The notes beneath the pieces are model-generated. The model was not told the DNA's origin. It did no database searches and worked only from the letters and a program-made list of their open reading frames with translations. From Trissonchulus latispiculum (lineage: Eukaryota; Nematoda; Enoplea; Enoplida; Ironidae): a stretch of DNA of 64,000 nt. Of the stretch, positions 33,884 to 46,300 are shown in pieces (position 1 is the stretch's first letter; each line of letters opens with the position of its first letter). The stretch spans positions 1-64,000 of the forward strand of contig JASAND010027968.1 of the NCBI GenBank assembly GCA_030248195.1. Direction: 5' to 3'. The position numbers and the translations under genes were made by a program.

Positions 33884-36800
33884 TATTTTCCAGATATCGT
33901 CGACCCAGCGGTTTCCTATCCAACCTAGTATCAACTACAACGACTTAAGCTCTGATCCTAATTAACTATTTACTATGCCAAGTTACCTCAATATCAAACA
34001 GCACAGACACACACAAGATCAAGTACACTACAAATCTGTTGCAAAAAACTGATACAAAAGGAATCCGTTCACCGCCTAACGACTAAACCCAAAGTTATGA
34101 TCAGTCACAGTTCCTTACTCCGAAATCTTAGCAGAAGACGAACTAGATCTGAAACCTAGTAAAATTTTGGTTAGATTAGTATTTTAGCCTACTGGTTGCC
34201 ACACACACGCACACAAGCACACTCACCTAAACAGTACTCGTTATTCTCAGACTGCGAATTGATTCGCAGTCACACAATGACTTGATTTTTGAGGTCGAGG
34301 GGGGAAGTTCTCTATATGCACCCTATATGTACCTGAAAAGTGTGCACAAGTCCACCCGTTCCCGGTCACGAATAGTTCCCAGCAATACGCACCAGCAGAA
34401 AGCCAATAACTATTCTATCCTCTGCTAAGAGGACGACCTGTAAACTTTTAAATTTGTTTAAACTTTAGAGAGAGAGAATTTGGGCAGATTCAATAGAGCA
34501 AACCAAAACAGAGCAGATCAAAGAACAGACAATTTTAGACAAAAAGATAGCAGACATTTTTAGAGGCAAACAGTAGAAAGTTAAAGATTTGACAAGGATC
34601 TTCAGATTCTTCAGCAGGACGAACTTAACAGCCAACCCACACTCCAGAACCCAATATGACAGTCCTAAGTTCACTTGTGCGTCCCTAAGCCAAGAATGAG
34701 GCTCTCAGAAAAGTTCTAAGGTCCAGCTGAAACTCAGTAAACTGACGTTTTGAGACTGATTTCCAGACAATCCGGACAGAGCAGCGCGTAGCAAAGAACC
34801 AGGGGAGAGAGGCCAGGGGAATCCGGGGATTCTCACACTGGATGGTAGAGCAGGAAGAGACCGGGGAGCAGCTGATGTCCAGGAGCAGTGCAACAGGTAG
34901 AAGAAGGGGGGAGGGTGGGGGTGGTGGTGGGTGGGGGGGGGGGTTGGAAGGTTATTGTATTGTTGATTACGGTGATCCGGGATCCGGAGAGATCACGGAG
35001 CTGACAAGGATCGAGATGAGAAGAGCAGCGAGGCAAGCAGGAGAATCAGAGGCCCGAAGGCGGCACTCGCTAGAACTGAATCAAATGGGTTAAAACCTTG
35101 TCGGTTTTAACCCGGATTCAGCGATATTAACTGGATTTCGCACAGGACAAAGGAAAAGTTTGCTACTTTTGATGTGGAAACAGCAGACCTATCCTGAATC
35201 AGGATCTTTGGGCAAAATTAGCGAAAACTCGTGAAATTAGGAAAGATGATCAGATGGAATAAAATTCTTCTTTTTGGGCGTTTTCAACAAAAGTAGGAAA
35301 AAGAATAAAAAAGTTGGGCGAAAATTTTGTCTTTTAGAATTAGGAAAACGAGTAGAGGAGATTTCCTTCGGAAATCCCTCACCAATGACGTATTCCTGAA
35401 TTTCCTCTTCAGGAAATTCGGGGAAATCCAGCTAATATCAACTGATATTAGCATATACATGAAAGCAGCAGTGATATATCAAATAGTCTAGAGCGGCGAG
35501 AGCCCGATTTGAACGTATGATTCTTCGAGAGAGGGACTCAAGGTCCGATTAGGTGGTTTTAGACTCGCACTTACATAGGTTATAAATCCTAAGGGAGATT
35601 GGGACCGCTCATCCTAAAAGGGGAAAGTTTAGAAACCGGGCTTCTGAAGCCCGAACCCATTTTAGGTAGACCTTCCCCCAGGTGTACCCCAATCCCGACC
35701 TAGGGACCGAGTGGGAGAAAAGTTTTGAAGGGGGTATCCTAGAAGGGGAGAGGCAAGGCCTCTCCCAACAAAACAGCTCATGGGGTGTCTGTGATTTTCC
35801 CCCCAGCATTTTGGCCACGCGAGAGAGAAAGTAGACGACCGTTCGTCACGAGCCCCAAATCACAGACTGACTGGAGTTTGAAATTTTGCTCTCACGTTAA
35901 CTTTTGCCTCGTGTCTTTTGCAATCATCTTTCGATGATTGGTTGCTTTCATGCTTGCCTTTCGTCATTGGTTAAATTTGAATGAAGGACTCCGCCTCCTT
36001 TCGAGTGTTTTCCTTGAGTTTGCACCTGAGCAATCCATCACTCAGGTTACATAATTTTTTATGGCCCAAAGGCCGTTTTTCGAGAGGCCCAGAGTACCCT
36101 AAAACCCTGGCCATAAACTTTTACTGCGCTTTTGTGTTCAAGTGCCTTTGTCCTGGGTTTCATTTCTGAAGATTTGGACCTTGCTTGCTAAACAGACGCG
36201 CAGACGAAAGAGAGACCGATGAAAACAAGGAAGAAGGAGGAAGAAATCGTAATAACAGACAGGGGGCCTGGAAGCCCAAGACGAAATAAGCAGTACCTAA
36301 ACTAAATGGGACTTATATCTAGTCTAAAACTTAGCTAGGGACCTATTATTACATATTTGTTAATATTAATTGTTAATTTCTTTCTTTCTTCCTTTCAGGG
36401 GTGACTTGTGCCTTAATTTCAGAGGGGTTCCCCTCTGTCTGACTTATGCGTATGATATCATTCTGGGGACGTGAAAAGGCAGCGCTAAACCTCACACATA
36501 CGTGGACTCGAAGCTAGACACTCAGACTGGCCTTCACTGGCCTTCACTCACACACACAGAACTCAATAGTAGGGACCTGTAGATGAACCCCATACGGTTG
36601 ATGATGCAGAATAAAAGGGGTTAAAAATGGACTGACCTCAGCTCAACTTAAAGCGGTGAACGAATTCAAGTCTTGGACAATTATCAACTGATATTAAAAT
36701 TACAATTACAAAGTTAAACCCACAAACAAGACAAATTCTATACACTAATTCTCGCTACTGAACATGAAACTTTGTGTTCCTTTTCGATTTCAATTGCAAA

Positions 36801-37260
36801 AGAACGGTGAGACTGCACAATAACAATTACAAATTCCCTTATGCAGTACATAGTTAAATTAATTTACAATTCGTACGTAAGCAAGAATACAATTATGAAT
36901 TAAACAGTGAACAAGCATGAGCTTAGCTAAGTACGAAATAAAGGCTAATTTACAAATCAACAGATTGCTGTGTTGTTCTCTTTGTGCTTTAATTTCAGGG
37001 TATAATTTTGCTTGAACGATCAGTGGGAACCTCGGGAACTGGAGATCTGTTGTTTAATTTGCTTGAAAGGGTGGAGCTACCGTCCACAGTTAAGGCGGAC
37101 CCAGCCAGCAACAACTATTCTTAATTTTAGCAATTTTAGCACGAAACAGTCACTAGGAACAGTCTCTAGCCCTTTTCCCTCAATGCAATTTTTGACTGAA
37201 AGGCTCGAAGGGTTAACCTCAAACGTTTTCCGACAGCTGACCATATTACGAATCCGAACT
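33884..37260. other. Unassigned GC-richer block with coding-like fragments
   Basis: 34750-35093 (+) is open for 114 codons, Arg/Glu-rich with a Gly tract at the G-run near 34915-34945. About 36182-36288 (+) encodes a short Arg/Asn-rich tail (GRNRNNRQGAWKPKTK, then stop). Neither has a known domain, and no RT or transposase motif is visible. A CTGGCCTTCA direct repeat occurs at 36531. The block may be an old, decayed retroelement, but I cannot define its ends. Confidence 0.35.
35076..35452. repeat. Cluster of four short hairpins
   Basis: Stems: GGGTTAAAACC/GGTTTTAACCC within 35076-35121 (extended by CTGAATC/GATTCAG); GATTTCC/GGAAATC near 35360; GAATTTCCT (35398-35406) with AGGAAATTC (35411-35419); GCTAATATCA (35431-35440) with TGATATTAGC (35443-35452). 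Loops are 2-5 nt. Confidence 0.75.
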
Positions 37261-38442
37261 TTTTAAACAAACCCAATTCGCTGAAAATAACTGAAGTGAC
37301 ACCACCTTATGTGTAACCTATTGGTGATAGGTTTTATCAAACAGTTAACTGAGAAACGTCCCTTTTTTTAGATTGTGTCGATCCTGCTTCTTAGGGGACA
37401 ATCAACCAAACTTTGGGAAGCTCTTCAAGAAGGCAATTCAAAATTCCTTATTTTTTTATTTTCTTTACATATTGTTACTGCAAAAAATGTTCTGTCGGCA
37501 ATTCACAGAAATTTTAAATGGTTTAGCCTACAAAATTTCAATGCCGTATTTGACATAAATGCTCCTTAACACGATTTAGTCTGTTTCGTGACGGGCTGGT
37601 GTCGTAACGGGCTGGTCTCCAGTATTTTGTGGAGGCTGCCGGGTACCGGAAATCCGGTATGTCGACAGCCAGCTATCAATGTTAATGTAATACATTACCA
37701 CAGGAAATAGTCACAATATGATAATACCTAAATACCTTAATCATAAAGGAGTAAGCAAAAGGTTAAATATGAAAAACAAATGACTCTGCAGTCACTATTA
37801 ACTGAAAATAGCTAACTTTCACTGTCTGCTTACTGATTAAGTAACGCTTTTGGTCGGTATCCATCCGGAAGGTAGTTTAAAAGTTGCTTTACAGACATGC
37901 TTGATTGATGTATTAACTAAGCGAGACAAGGTGACCCCTGTGTATCCAAACAGGACAGGGACTGTGTGAGAGGGTTACTTTGTCGGTTTGTCGGGGGCCA
38001 GGCAGTGGCAAGCAGAACATATATTTGGTCTCATTTCAGACAGTATGCGCGATGTCGTATTCTTGTCGTTATGTATTAAGATGAGATTAATCAAAAATAC
38101 ACCGTTTTGATCCCCTTCAAAAACTATTCAAGCAAATAACCACTTTTTAAGATCCAATCCGTTCGGCTGTTGCTATGCTTACAATTACATTAATGCCGGT
38201 TTATGCTTTCATCCTGTTTAGTGAGCCATTGTCTTGTGTCTACCGCGTCGCGTATACACTATATTATACTGGCTAACTTATATGAATGTCAGGTTTGCGC
38301 TAAAGTCTAGTATGTATGTATTATTTAATGGGTATGAATTTGAAACTATATACTGGTTGGATATTGTTAAAGTATTTCAAATTAAATACATAACCCTGTC
38401 ATACCTAAACGTTCCCTGTAGCAAAGGTTGAAAATGACATAA
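37261..38442. other. Intergenic, no assigned gene
   Basis: A plus-strand frame of about 60 codons after TTTTTTTAG (37375-37569) could be an exon but matches nothing I know. The rest is AT-rich without structure that I can name. Confidence 0.35.
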
Positions 38443-39140
38443 AGCCCGGTTCATACTTTTGTCCGTTTCTGTTGTCCGTTTGTCCGTTTGTCTGTTTGTC
38501 CGTTTTAAAAGTTGATTCATACTGCTGCTGTTTTGCTGTTTTGCTGGTGGTCCGTTTGTCCTTTTGTCCGTTTCCAGGGTTGATTCATACCTTTGCTGTT
38601 TTGCTGTTTTGCTGTTGTCCGTTTGCCCGTAAGGGTTGTCCGTTTGAACTTGAGCAATGTTTAACTTTTTCCGTTTGTCCGTATGCAACAACCAATTGGA
38701 AACGACCAGAACTATCACGTGCTTGCTAAGTAAACGTCTGTATTTGATTTTTGAATGGTTTTGACATTAATTAGGTGAAATATTGACAACATTATGAAAT
38801 TACTTTCAAAGGTAACTTGATTTCAAAGTTTTGAAGGTTTTTGAAGAGAATGACATTTATAAGTAACATAATGCTGTAGCCAATCAGCATAAACAGAAAG
38901 TGTCAGGTGACTCGAAAACAGAAACAGCAATCCAGCAATACAACAAAAGTTTAAATCGTGTCTTAAAACAGAAAATAGACACCATCAATACGGACAAACG
39001 GAAACGGACAAACGGACAATCAGCAAAATAAGTATAACCCACTTAGTCCTTTTTTAAAAACGAACAACCGGACAACCAGACAAACAGACAAACGGACAAA
39101 AGTACAAACGGACAAACGGAAAATAAGTATGAACCGGGCT
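38443..39140. mobile_element. TAA-flanked MITE built of GTCCGTTT repeats
   Basis: Termini AGCCCGGTTCATACTT and the inverted copy AAGTATGAACCGGGCT; TAA on both sides (38440-38442, 39141-39143). Both subterminal regions are stacks of GTCCGTTT (inverted as AAACGGAC on the right). TTGATTCATAC recurs inside as a degraded terminal motif. PIF/Harbinger-like by target size. 698 bp, no transposase. Confidence 0.8.
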
Positions 39141-39301
39141 TAAAACTGAAACTGAAACTATTCTGTGTTCCCGAACTGAAACTGAAACTGAAGCTATTTT
39201 GGATCGCCGACTGAGAGTATCGTGAGCGAGTTGAAAGATTTAAATTTAACCCGCTGAATGAATCTGAATGTAAAATCCGTTTTTCAGTTTATGGCGTTTT
39301 C

Positions 39302-40009
39302 TTAATTCTCCATGGACTTACACCTGATTCTATAGTTTTTTGGAGCAATCGTCGCCTGTACTTCTAGACAACTTTCTGGCATTTTTACACACTGGAGACA
39401 GGCATAGCGACCTAATTTCCTCCACGTCTTGATACACTTACTGGTTTGTAATGTGAAGCGATTCAGACAATTCTGCAAGAGCACCATAATTTACGCACTC
39501 ACACACACCTTCGAACTGCCAAAAAACATGGATAAGCCTGGCTAAACATTTTGCACCTTCGGGTGATGATCATCACATTGTGATGTCTAATGCCGCAAAC
39601 AACAACAACATACAAACTGTAGTTTTATGAATAGAATTTACGAAAATTACAAATTTTCACTAAAGTTGAGGCACAAAATAAGTGCATTCGCATGCAGGAA
39701 ACCGTTGCTCATTTGGGTAACCCAAAAAACTCGGTTTCGTTTGAGTGATCTTCTACACGCGTAGCACTAAGTGAACAATAGCTTTGCCAAATTTGACAAC
39801 AGATTAGATCAGCCCACGTACTTCAGCTACTTTCGAATTTCGAATCCTATTTCGTACTGCCCTATAATATGCAAGGCAAGATGCTGGTATTTTCGATAAC
39901 TTTCCATGTCTGAAACTTTCAATACACACTGCTTCAGTGTTCGTAAGCTCATGAGAAAGTGCCTTTGCTCGAACTCCAAACTCCCATGACCAAAGATTGC
40001 CAATGTCAA
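39302..40009 (-). CDS. Possible small Cys-rich gene, two exon-like frames
   Basis: Frames at 39827-40009 and about 39302-39475 on the minus strand. The second starts after CTCTTGCAG (acceptor-like) and has many cysteines (CLNRF...CIKTW...CLQC...SCLEV). The first has one cysteine (LKQCVLKVSDME). A strong GTGTAAGT donor follows ATCAG near 39327. I do not recognise the product; a secreted or CHCH-like peptide is a guess. The repeat at 39534-39612 lies between them. Confidence 0.25.
39534..39612 (+). repeat. Dispersed retroelement 3'-tail-like repeat, copy 2
   Basis: Matches 27930-28010 (GGGTGATGATCATCAC, TGTGATGTCTAATGC) and ends in CAACAACAAC. Confidence 0.6.
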
Positions 40010-40079
40010 TTAAACATAGAGCAAGGGAGCGTCCCCAATTTTGACCAGGTACTGACTCGCGGGTGGGAGGTTACAATGG

Positions 40080-40232
40080 TCTAATTGGTGGGGGGAGGGG
40101 GTCAGCTGTTACCAGAGTGCATGCTCTTGTTTGTTACACGAACAGGGCAGTTATGTACAGGATTCCTTCTTAGGATGACATAAAGGCATAACAGAAAATA
40201 CCCTTATATTATGTACTCTTGATACTATACAC
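40080..40232. mobile_element. Partial copy of the 12243-12632 MITE family
   Basis: A G-run followed by GGTCAGCTGTTACC and, to the right, ATTATGTACTCTTG, which equals the right terminus of the MITE in the cyclase intron. It lies just beyond the NOMO 3' end. Confidence 0.5.
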
Positions 40233-40254
40233 TGTAAAATGCCTACCCAACTGT

Positions 40255-40359
40255 AACACAAACAGTTTAATTTATTAATAAACAAAACAACACTAATCAG
40301 AACTAAGCAAAAATAAAAAGGAGACAAAAACAAAAACATACAAATATCAACAAAAACAG
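40255..40359 (-). other. NOMO 3' UTR and poly(A) signal
   Basis: The minus strand has AATAAA at about 40268-40276, roughly 85-90 nt after the stop codon, so transcripts probably end near 40250. Confidence 0.5.
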
Positions 40360-43300
40360 CTAAGTCCTTCTAGATCGACCGCGACGTTTAGAGGACTGAG
40401 AGTCGGGAATTTCGTCCTGAGAAAGTTCGGAACCACCACCCGAAAAGGCTCGACCGGGTGAGGAGCCACTATAGTTCCCTCGTAGCGAGGAAGCGGCAAA
40501 AGTGGGGGAGTTCTCTGGGCCAACTCCAGAAGGAAAGCTCTGACGTAGCTGATCCCAATATCGAAATAGACTGTCAAAGCCTTGACTGTAAATCTCTTCG
40601 CCCAGCGGCATCAGCTAAAACGGGCAAAAAGCAAAACAAACAAATTGAGACTATTACAGTTTAAAATGGGCACACTACTGGGGGGGGCAGTACCCACCAC
40701 GACAGATGGACTCCGCAATTACATACATTCTGGACATTTCATACGAAGGCTTAAAACGGGAACACAAAATGCAAGGAGAATAAAAAGGATTACTCTTGGA
40801 GAATGTTGACGGGGGTGGGTCACGGAACCAATTATTGAAGAGTGAGCTCATCTAAGAGCGAGAGCCCCATTACATTTTTACATGTTATAAACTTATTGTC
40901 AAAATTTAATCTAGGTGAGTTTTAAATTAAACGATTTCTTTAATTTAATACAGGTAAATTATTTGGCCATGTATATATAGATTGTGAGGGAAAGGACGTC
41001 AAATACTCAAATGACCTCCAGAGCTTCAATTCTCTCCAGTCTGTCAAACCTTTAAAAATAGGCCAAAAACTCAGTACCAAATGAAGAATTCTTAACCATG
41101 TTATTATGTACCTGAGCCCGATAGTGAACCAAGAGTAGGCAAAGAATGGCCAAGGGGAAGATTACGTAACTCCCTTTGGATATCTCCGCCTCCAAATGTC
41201 GTTTCTGAAACAAGACTAAATCTTCAACAAAATAAAAGAAATGTTAACATAAAATTGAACTGCCATTTAAATTCACAAATTATAACAAATATAAGTTTAA
41301 GAAATATTAAAAATTCACATATATAATTAAAAACTTTAAAAGAAATCACAGCGTACAGCCCAGCTACTATTATCCAATTTTTTTCGAAATGTCAGCTAGC
41401 AGGAACCAACTAACCTTTGGCTGAAAGTCAAAGGATATTCGCTTGAAGGCAGTGTCGGCCCGGAAAGAGACCTCTAGCGGATCAAAGTGCTGATAGCTCG
41501 CCAGATTCAGAGACGCCTCCAGTCGGGCAAAGTAACTCTAAACAAAACAGCAGTAAATAAAGAAACATTCAACGACACAAAACATTAAGACAATCAGTCA
41601 CAATTGATAGTCACCTTTTCGCCCTCTAATTGATGATTATGACAAGTTGTAAAGTAGAATGGGGTGGGGGTCACCAAGTTTGGTCTACTTTCGGAAAGTC
41701 CCCCAATTTCAGCAGGCCCCCTCCCAGTTTTGGCGAACGTTTGGAATGTATCAGCAAAGATTTTAAAGTTAAATTTTCTGATGATTTCTGATCACATGAT
41801 GCCTTCTTTTACACACCTTATTATCCAAGGGTATCGGAGTGAGAAAGAATACAGAGGACTGAGACAGAACCACGGATGAGAGCATGTTGTCCGGAGCATC
41901 GGAACGAAACAGAGAAATCTGAAAAAACAGGATCACAAGAAAAAACTGTAAAAATTCAAAGTTATGAAGCAAAACAGACAAAGAAATTTACAATCGATTC
42001 TGTTAAGTACGTATACTGTAGTCTAGTGTTTGAGGAGGCCGGCCGAGGTTTCACCGGCCGGCCGGCTACCGGCCTGGGCCAGTTTGCAGTACAGCTAATA
42101 TCACTGCTAAGGTATTAATTTTCAGGTGATTTATTAGAAAAATGTAGTTGTAAAGTGTACAAACCAGACAAAAACCAGATTTGCACTTCATTTTAAGCTT
42201 ATTTGCTCTAAATTGTAAGTTTCTGACTGTTGATTTGCATCCCCCCCGGCCGGTAGCCGGAGAGCGAAAATCGTGGGCCAGCGGCCTGTTTAGGCCGGCC
42301 GGCCTCAAACACTAGTATAGTCGCATTGCATAAGTCGTAGCTCAACAGGTAGAGCATTCGTACAGGAAACGAAAGGTCGGTAGTTCAAATCCCGCTTAGA
42401 TTTTAGACTTTAAGGCCGTATTCTGGGCATAATTTTGAAACTGAGTTCTATGCAAATGAAAATTCAATCACAAAATGTCCTACCTTAATCAGTGGCAAAT
42501 AATCGGGCGAGGAAACGTTGACTATGCCCATAATTTCTACCGTACTAATCTCGGGCAGTGTTACAATATCTCTACCGGTTACATCAGCATCAGTCACCTA
42601 CAGTCAGTACAAAAACAATATTGTATCAAACTACGTAAATTACACATAAAATGAAAGTGGATCAGGGAAAATCCACCACCGGTTTTTCAATAGCAAAAAG
42701 ATTCGAAACTTATCCACATTAGAGACAGTATATATCTCTTTCTAAAACTACAAGTTAAGAGTATAGTATTCTTTCCCTACCTCAACCGTGTAGACTTCAG
42801 GAATGGTTCGAAGTATGCCAGATTCTGACTTCAGCCTTAATCTATAGGGACACTTCGGCTGAAAAGTTAAATCAATCAATCATCAATCAAGAGTGATAAA
42901 GAGTACAGATATACCAGAAAAAACCTTCGCCAGATAGATTTACGAGCTGGGAAGCTACAAACCAAACACACACTTTGGTGATTGGGCGTCCTAATTTTTG
43001 GACCGGGTGCACAGCAAGCTTAAAGGCGACAAAAGTGTCAATAGCCAACCCCCAACCCCACCCTCAAGTCATATATTACGCAGTCTGGAAATCTGGTTTA
43101 CAAATTTCCCAAACGAAACTCCAAGTAATTTCACCCCCACCCTTTCTACTCTCCCACCCCCGCCTTTGTTACCTTGAGTCCCCTAATTCGATAGGTCCCA
43201 TCGGACTGGGTTGTGGCTTCCTCCTCCATATTTTCACATTCGACTGAGAGGGCCTCTACAGTGACTCCGCCCACAGGTTGGCCGTTCAGGGTACGGGCCA

Positions 43301-46300
43301 CCCCCAGACAACTAAAACACGAATCATCCCATTAATTTAATTAAATTAATTAAAAATATTAATGTATGTAAATATTGAATAAAATTAACCAAAATCCCAT
43401 TAAAATTTGAACTGTCTAAACGAATGTCGTGTCGCGTTTAATTTAACATAAATACGAACGTACACACATAATATAGCAAGAAGAATCATATGTATATTTA
43501 TATTTGGTAACTATTTCCTTTCAATTATATCAATATAAGTGAAATAAAAGCTGACCAACAAACAAATAATAATCACGTATACTTAATTAAGTATTGACTT
43601 TACCTAAAGGCAACCCTTTTGCCAACCAAATTAACCTCCACCGTTAGACCTTCTCCAACTTTGACCAACTGGGAAGGTGGGTCAAAACTAAACTCTTTTA
43701 GGACTGGTTTCACAAAATAGTCACCCGGACTCTAAAAACAAGATAAAAATAAAATTTTAGCATATTAAAAATAAGTCTAAATGAGGACCAAATTTAACAA
43801 ATTTAAACAAAACTTGAGCACCTGCACGTAAATATGTAGCTTTGGTTTAGCCTTAGCCAACATTTATAAACCATTTTAAAACTATGCAGGTTAGAAAAAA
43901 GAGAAAATTGTTATGAAATACAATTTTAAGAAAAAACTGCTTTTCAAAAAATCTCTGGAAAAAATTTGGATCACTAACCAGTCCGACAAAATTGAGCACT
44001 CCATCGTCACCGGTCATATTGTTGCTCCGAAAATTATTTCCGCCCGTCAGCGATACCAAAACACCGGACAGGCTTTCATCCTCTTTGTTTACAACCTGGA
44101 AAATAATAAATACGAGGTAAAAAATCATAACTGGCTGGAAAAAGCCGAACGGAAAATGTCATTAGGAGTACAGGGTAAAACCAAATACCGATCTTTTAAA
44201 AAACCAAAAACCCAAAGTTATACCTTAATACAATAAGAAAGATTATAGCTTAAAAATCCTAGGCGATTGCAAGAGTTATATATTTCTTGAGGGGACTTCT
44301 CCCCCCCCCCACAAAAATTATAGCGGTAAACTTTTTTGGAGGGTGGGGATTTAAATTAAAATTGTAAAAAAATGCGCCACTTTTGCAGTATCCACTGAAA
44401 AAGTTACGTAGTTTTCTTACAGCAAAATAATCAGATTTAGTTTAGATTTTTAATCAGAGCAAACTGTGAAAAATCTCCGACGAAGACCAAAAACGTTGAA
44501 TACTTGGCTCTGTAACCAACACCCAGAATAAGTCCAGCTATAAAGAAGGTTATAAAGTTGAGTTAAATTAATTAATTAAATTAAAGTTATAATATGAGTC
44601 AAATTCGACAACCTTAATAATCAGCTCAGCCAGCTTGAAGGCCTGAAAATGACCAATTTTTCCCGGACCAGCCTCTGATTTCTTGATGATATAGCCCATC
44701 TTTTCCGCTTCAACTCTGACGCCATCCAGAGATCTGAGCGGCCCCGCCCTAAAACAGGCGAGAACACAACATCGGAGTAAAACTGCGCCTGAAAATGTGA
44801 CAAGAAACCATATAAGCAACAATCAATCAGCAAAAAAGCTGAACGCCAAGTTTTCCTGTCTTACCTAGGTCGCTCAGGCTTGTGGGGGGGGGAAGGGTTT
44901 TTAAGAGGATCACCCCTCGCCCATTAGAATAAGCCCCACCTAAAAGTTTCCAAGTTTGGGCATATTTCCTGAAAAATTCTTCTGCATCGAATAAACGCTC
45001 ACAAAAAATAACTAAACGACATGTATACGTATACGTGTTAATTATATGCTTAGTTTAATGCTAACTTTATGCTTTAAACATACTGATATTTTCCCGCACT
45101 ATCCGTGGTACGTTCAAACAGCAGGCTGCTCGTGGTATGATCCAAGATTCTGACAGCAACGCCCTCTAGTGGCGGAGAAATCTGACCCTCCAGAAACAGG
45201 CCTTGCTCACCCACAAAGCTAATCGCATTGTCCAAACAGTCACCTGTCCAATAAAATAAAGTACAAAAATGCAAAAAAACCAAAATGAATAATCCAAATC
45301 CAGAAATATCCTGACCTCTTTTCCAATCACAAAAGAGAGTTAAAGTTGTTTAACTACAATATCTTTAACTAGCACGACCATGCTACGTACGAAAGCACAA
45401 AACGAAGCATCTCGGATGCTTAAGATTATCGCAAACCACCCACCCTTGCTCTAACAGTATAGGAAAAGGAATATGTAATACAAGACAAGATCATAAACGA
45501 CAGAAGGAAGGATGCCACTACAGCACCTCCGACCCAAAAAATTGGGGCCTGAGGTGGGGCTCGAACCCACAACCTTTGGCTATCTAGGCCAACGCTCTAC
45601 CGATTGTGTCACCCAGGCACAATCGAACCAAGCTTAAGTTTGAATTCGTTCCCAAACTGTACTGACACGTTTTTGAATAGGCATCACAAGCCCACACGGC
45701 CCACCCTTGCTCTAAGCAGCCTAGGAAAAGAAATACCAAAAACACTAAAAACCAACATTTCTGTCACAGGGGCGTACCCAGTGGGGAGGTTTGCAGAAGA
45801 TTTGGATGGCCAAAAAATTATATTTTAGTGCAAATTTTCTCACGTTCGGAAAAATTTAGGTTTTTAAGGTCTATTTTCGGTTGGTCCCCCTGCCCTTTTT
45901 AAAACCCAGGGTAAGCCCTGAGAACAGTATATGCTGGTTTTACCTTGAACCTGCAGCGATTTCTGTTCCGGTTGAAACAGATACACATCGGATAGGGGTT
46001 GGAGTAGAATTCGGGTATCCGGTTCAATGAAAACCGAAAACGGATAGTCGTACAGATCGGGTTTTTTCGACTTTTTCGGCATTTTCGGAGCTTCTGTGAC
46101 ACTTTCGCCACCATCGGTTTGACTATCACTTTTCTGCTCCTGCTGCTTTTCTTCTTCGTCTTCCGCAGAAGCTGTCGTCGATTTCAGCGGGCCCACGCGT
46201 GTCATCTCACCGTCGGTTTCGCCAGTATTCAAATTTCTACAAATAAAAAGTCAAAAATTGACCAAATTAGTCCAGTCTGCCCTTCCCTAAAAATACGAAA

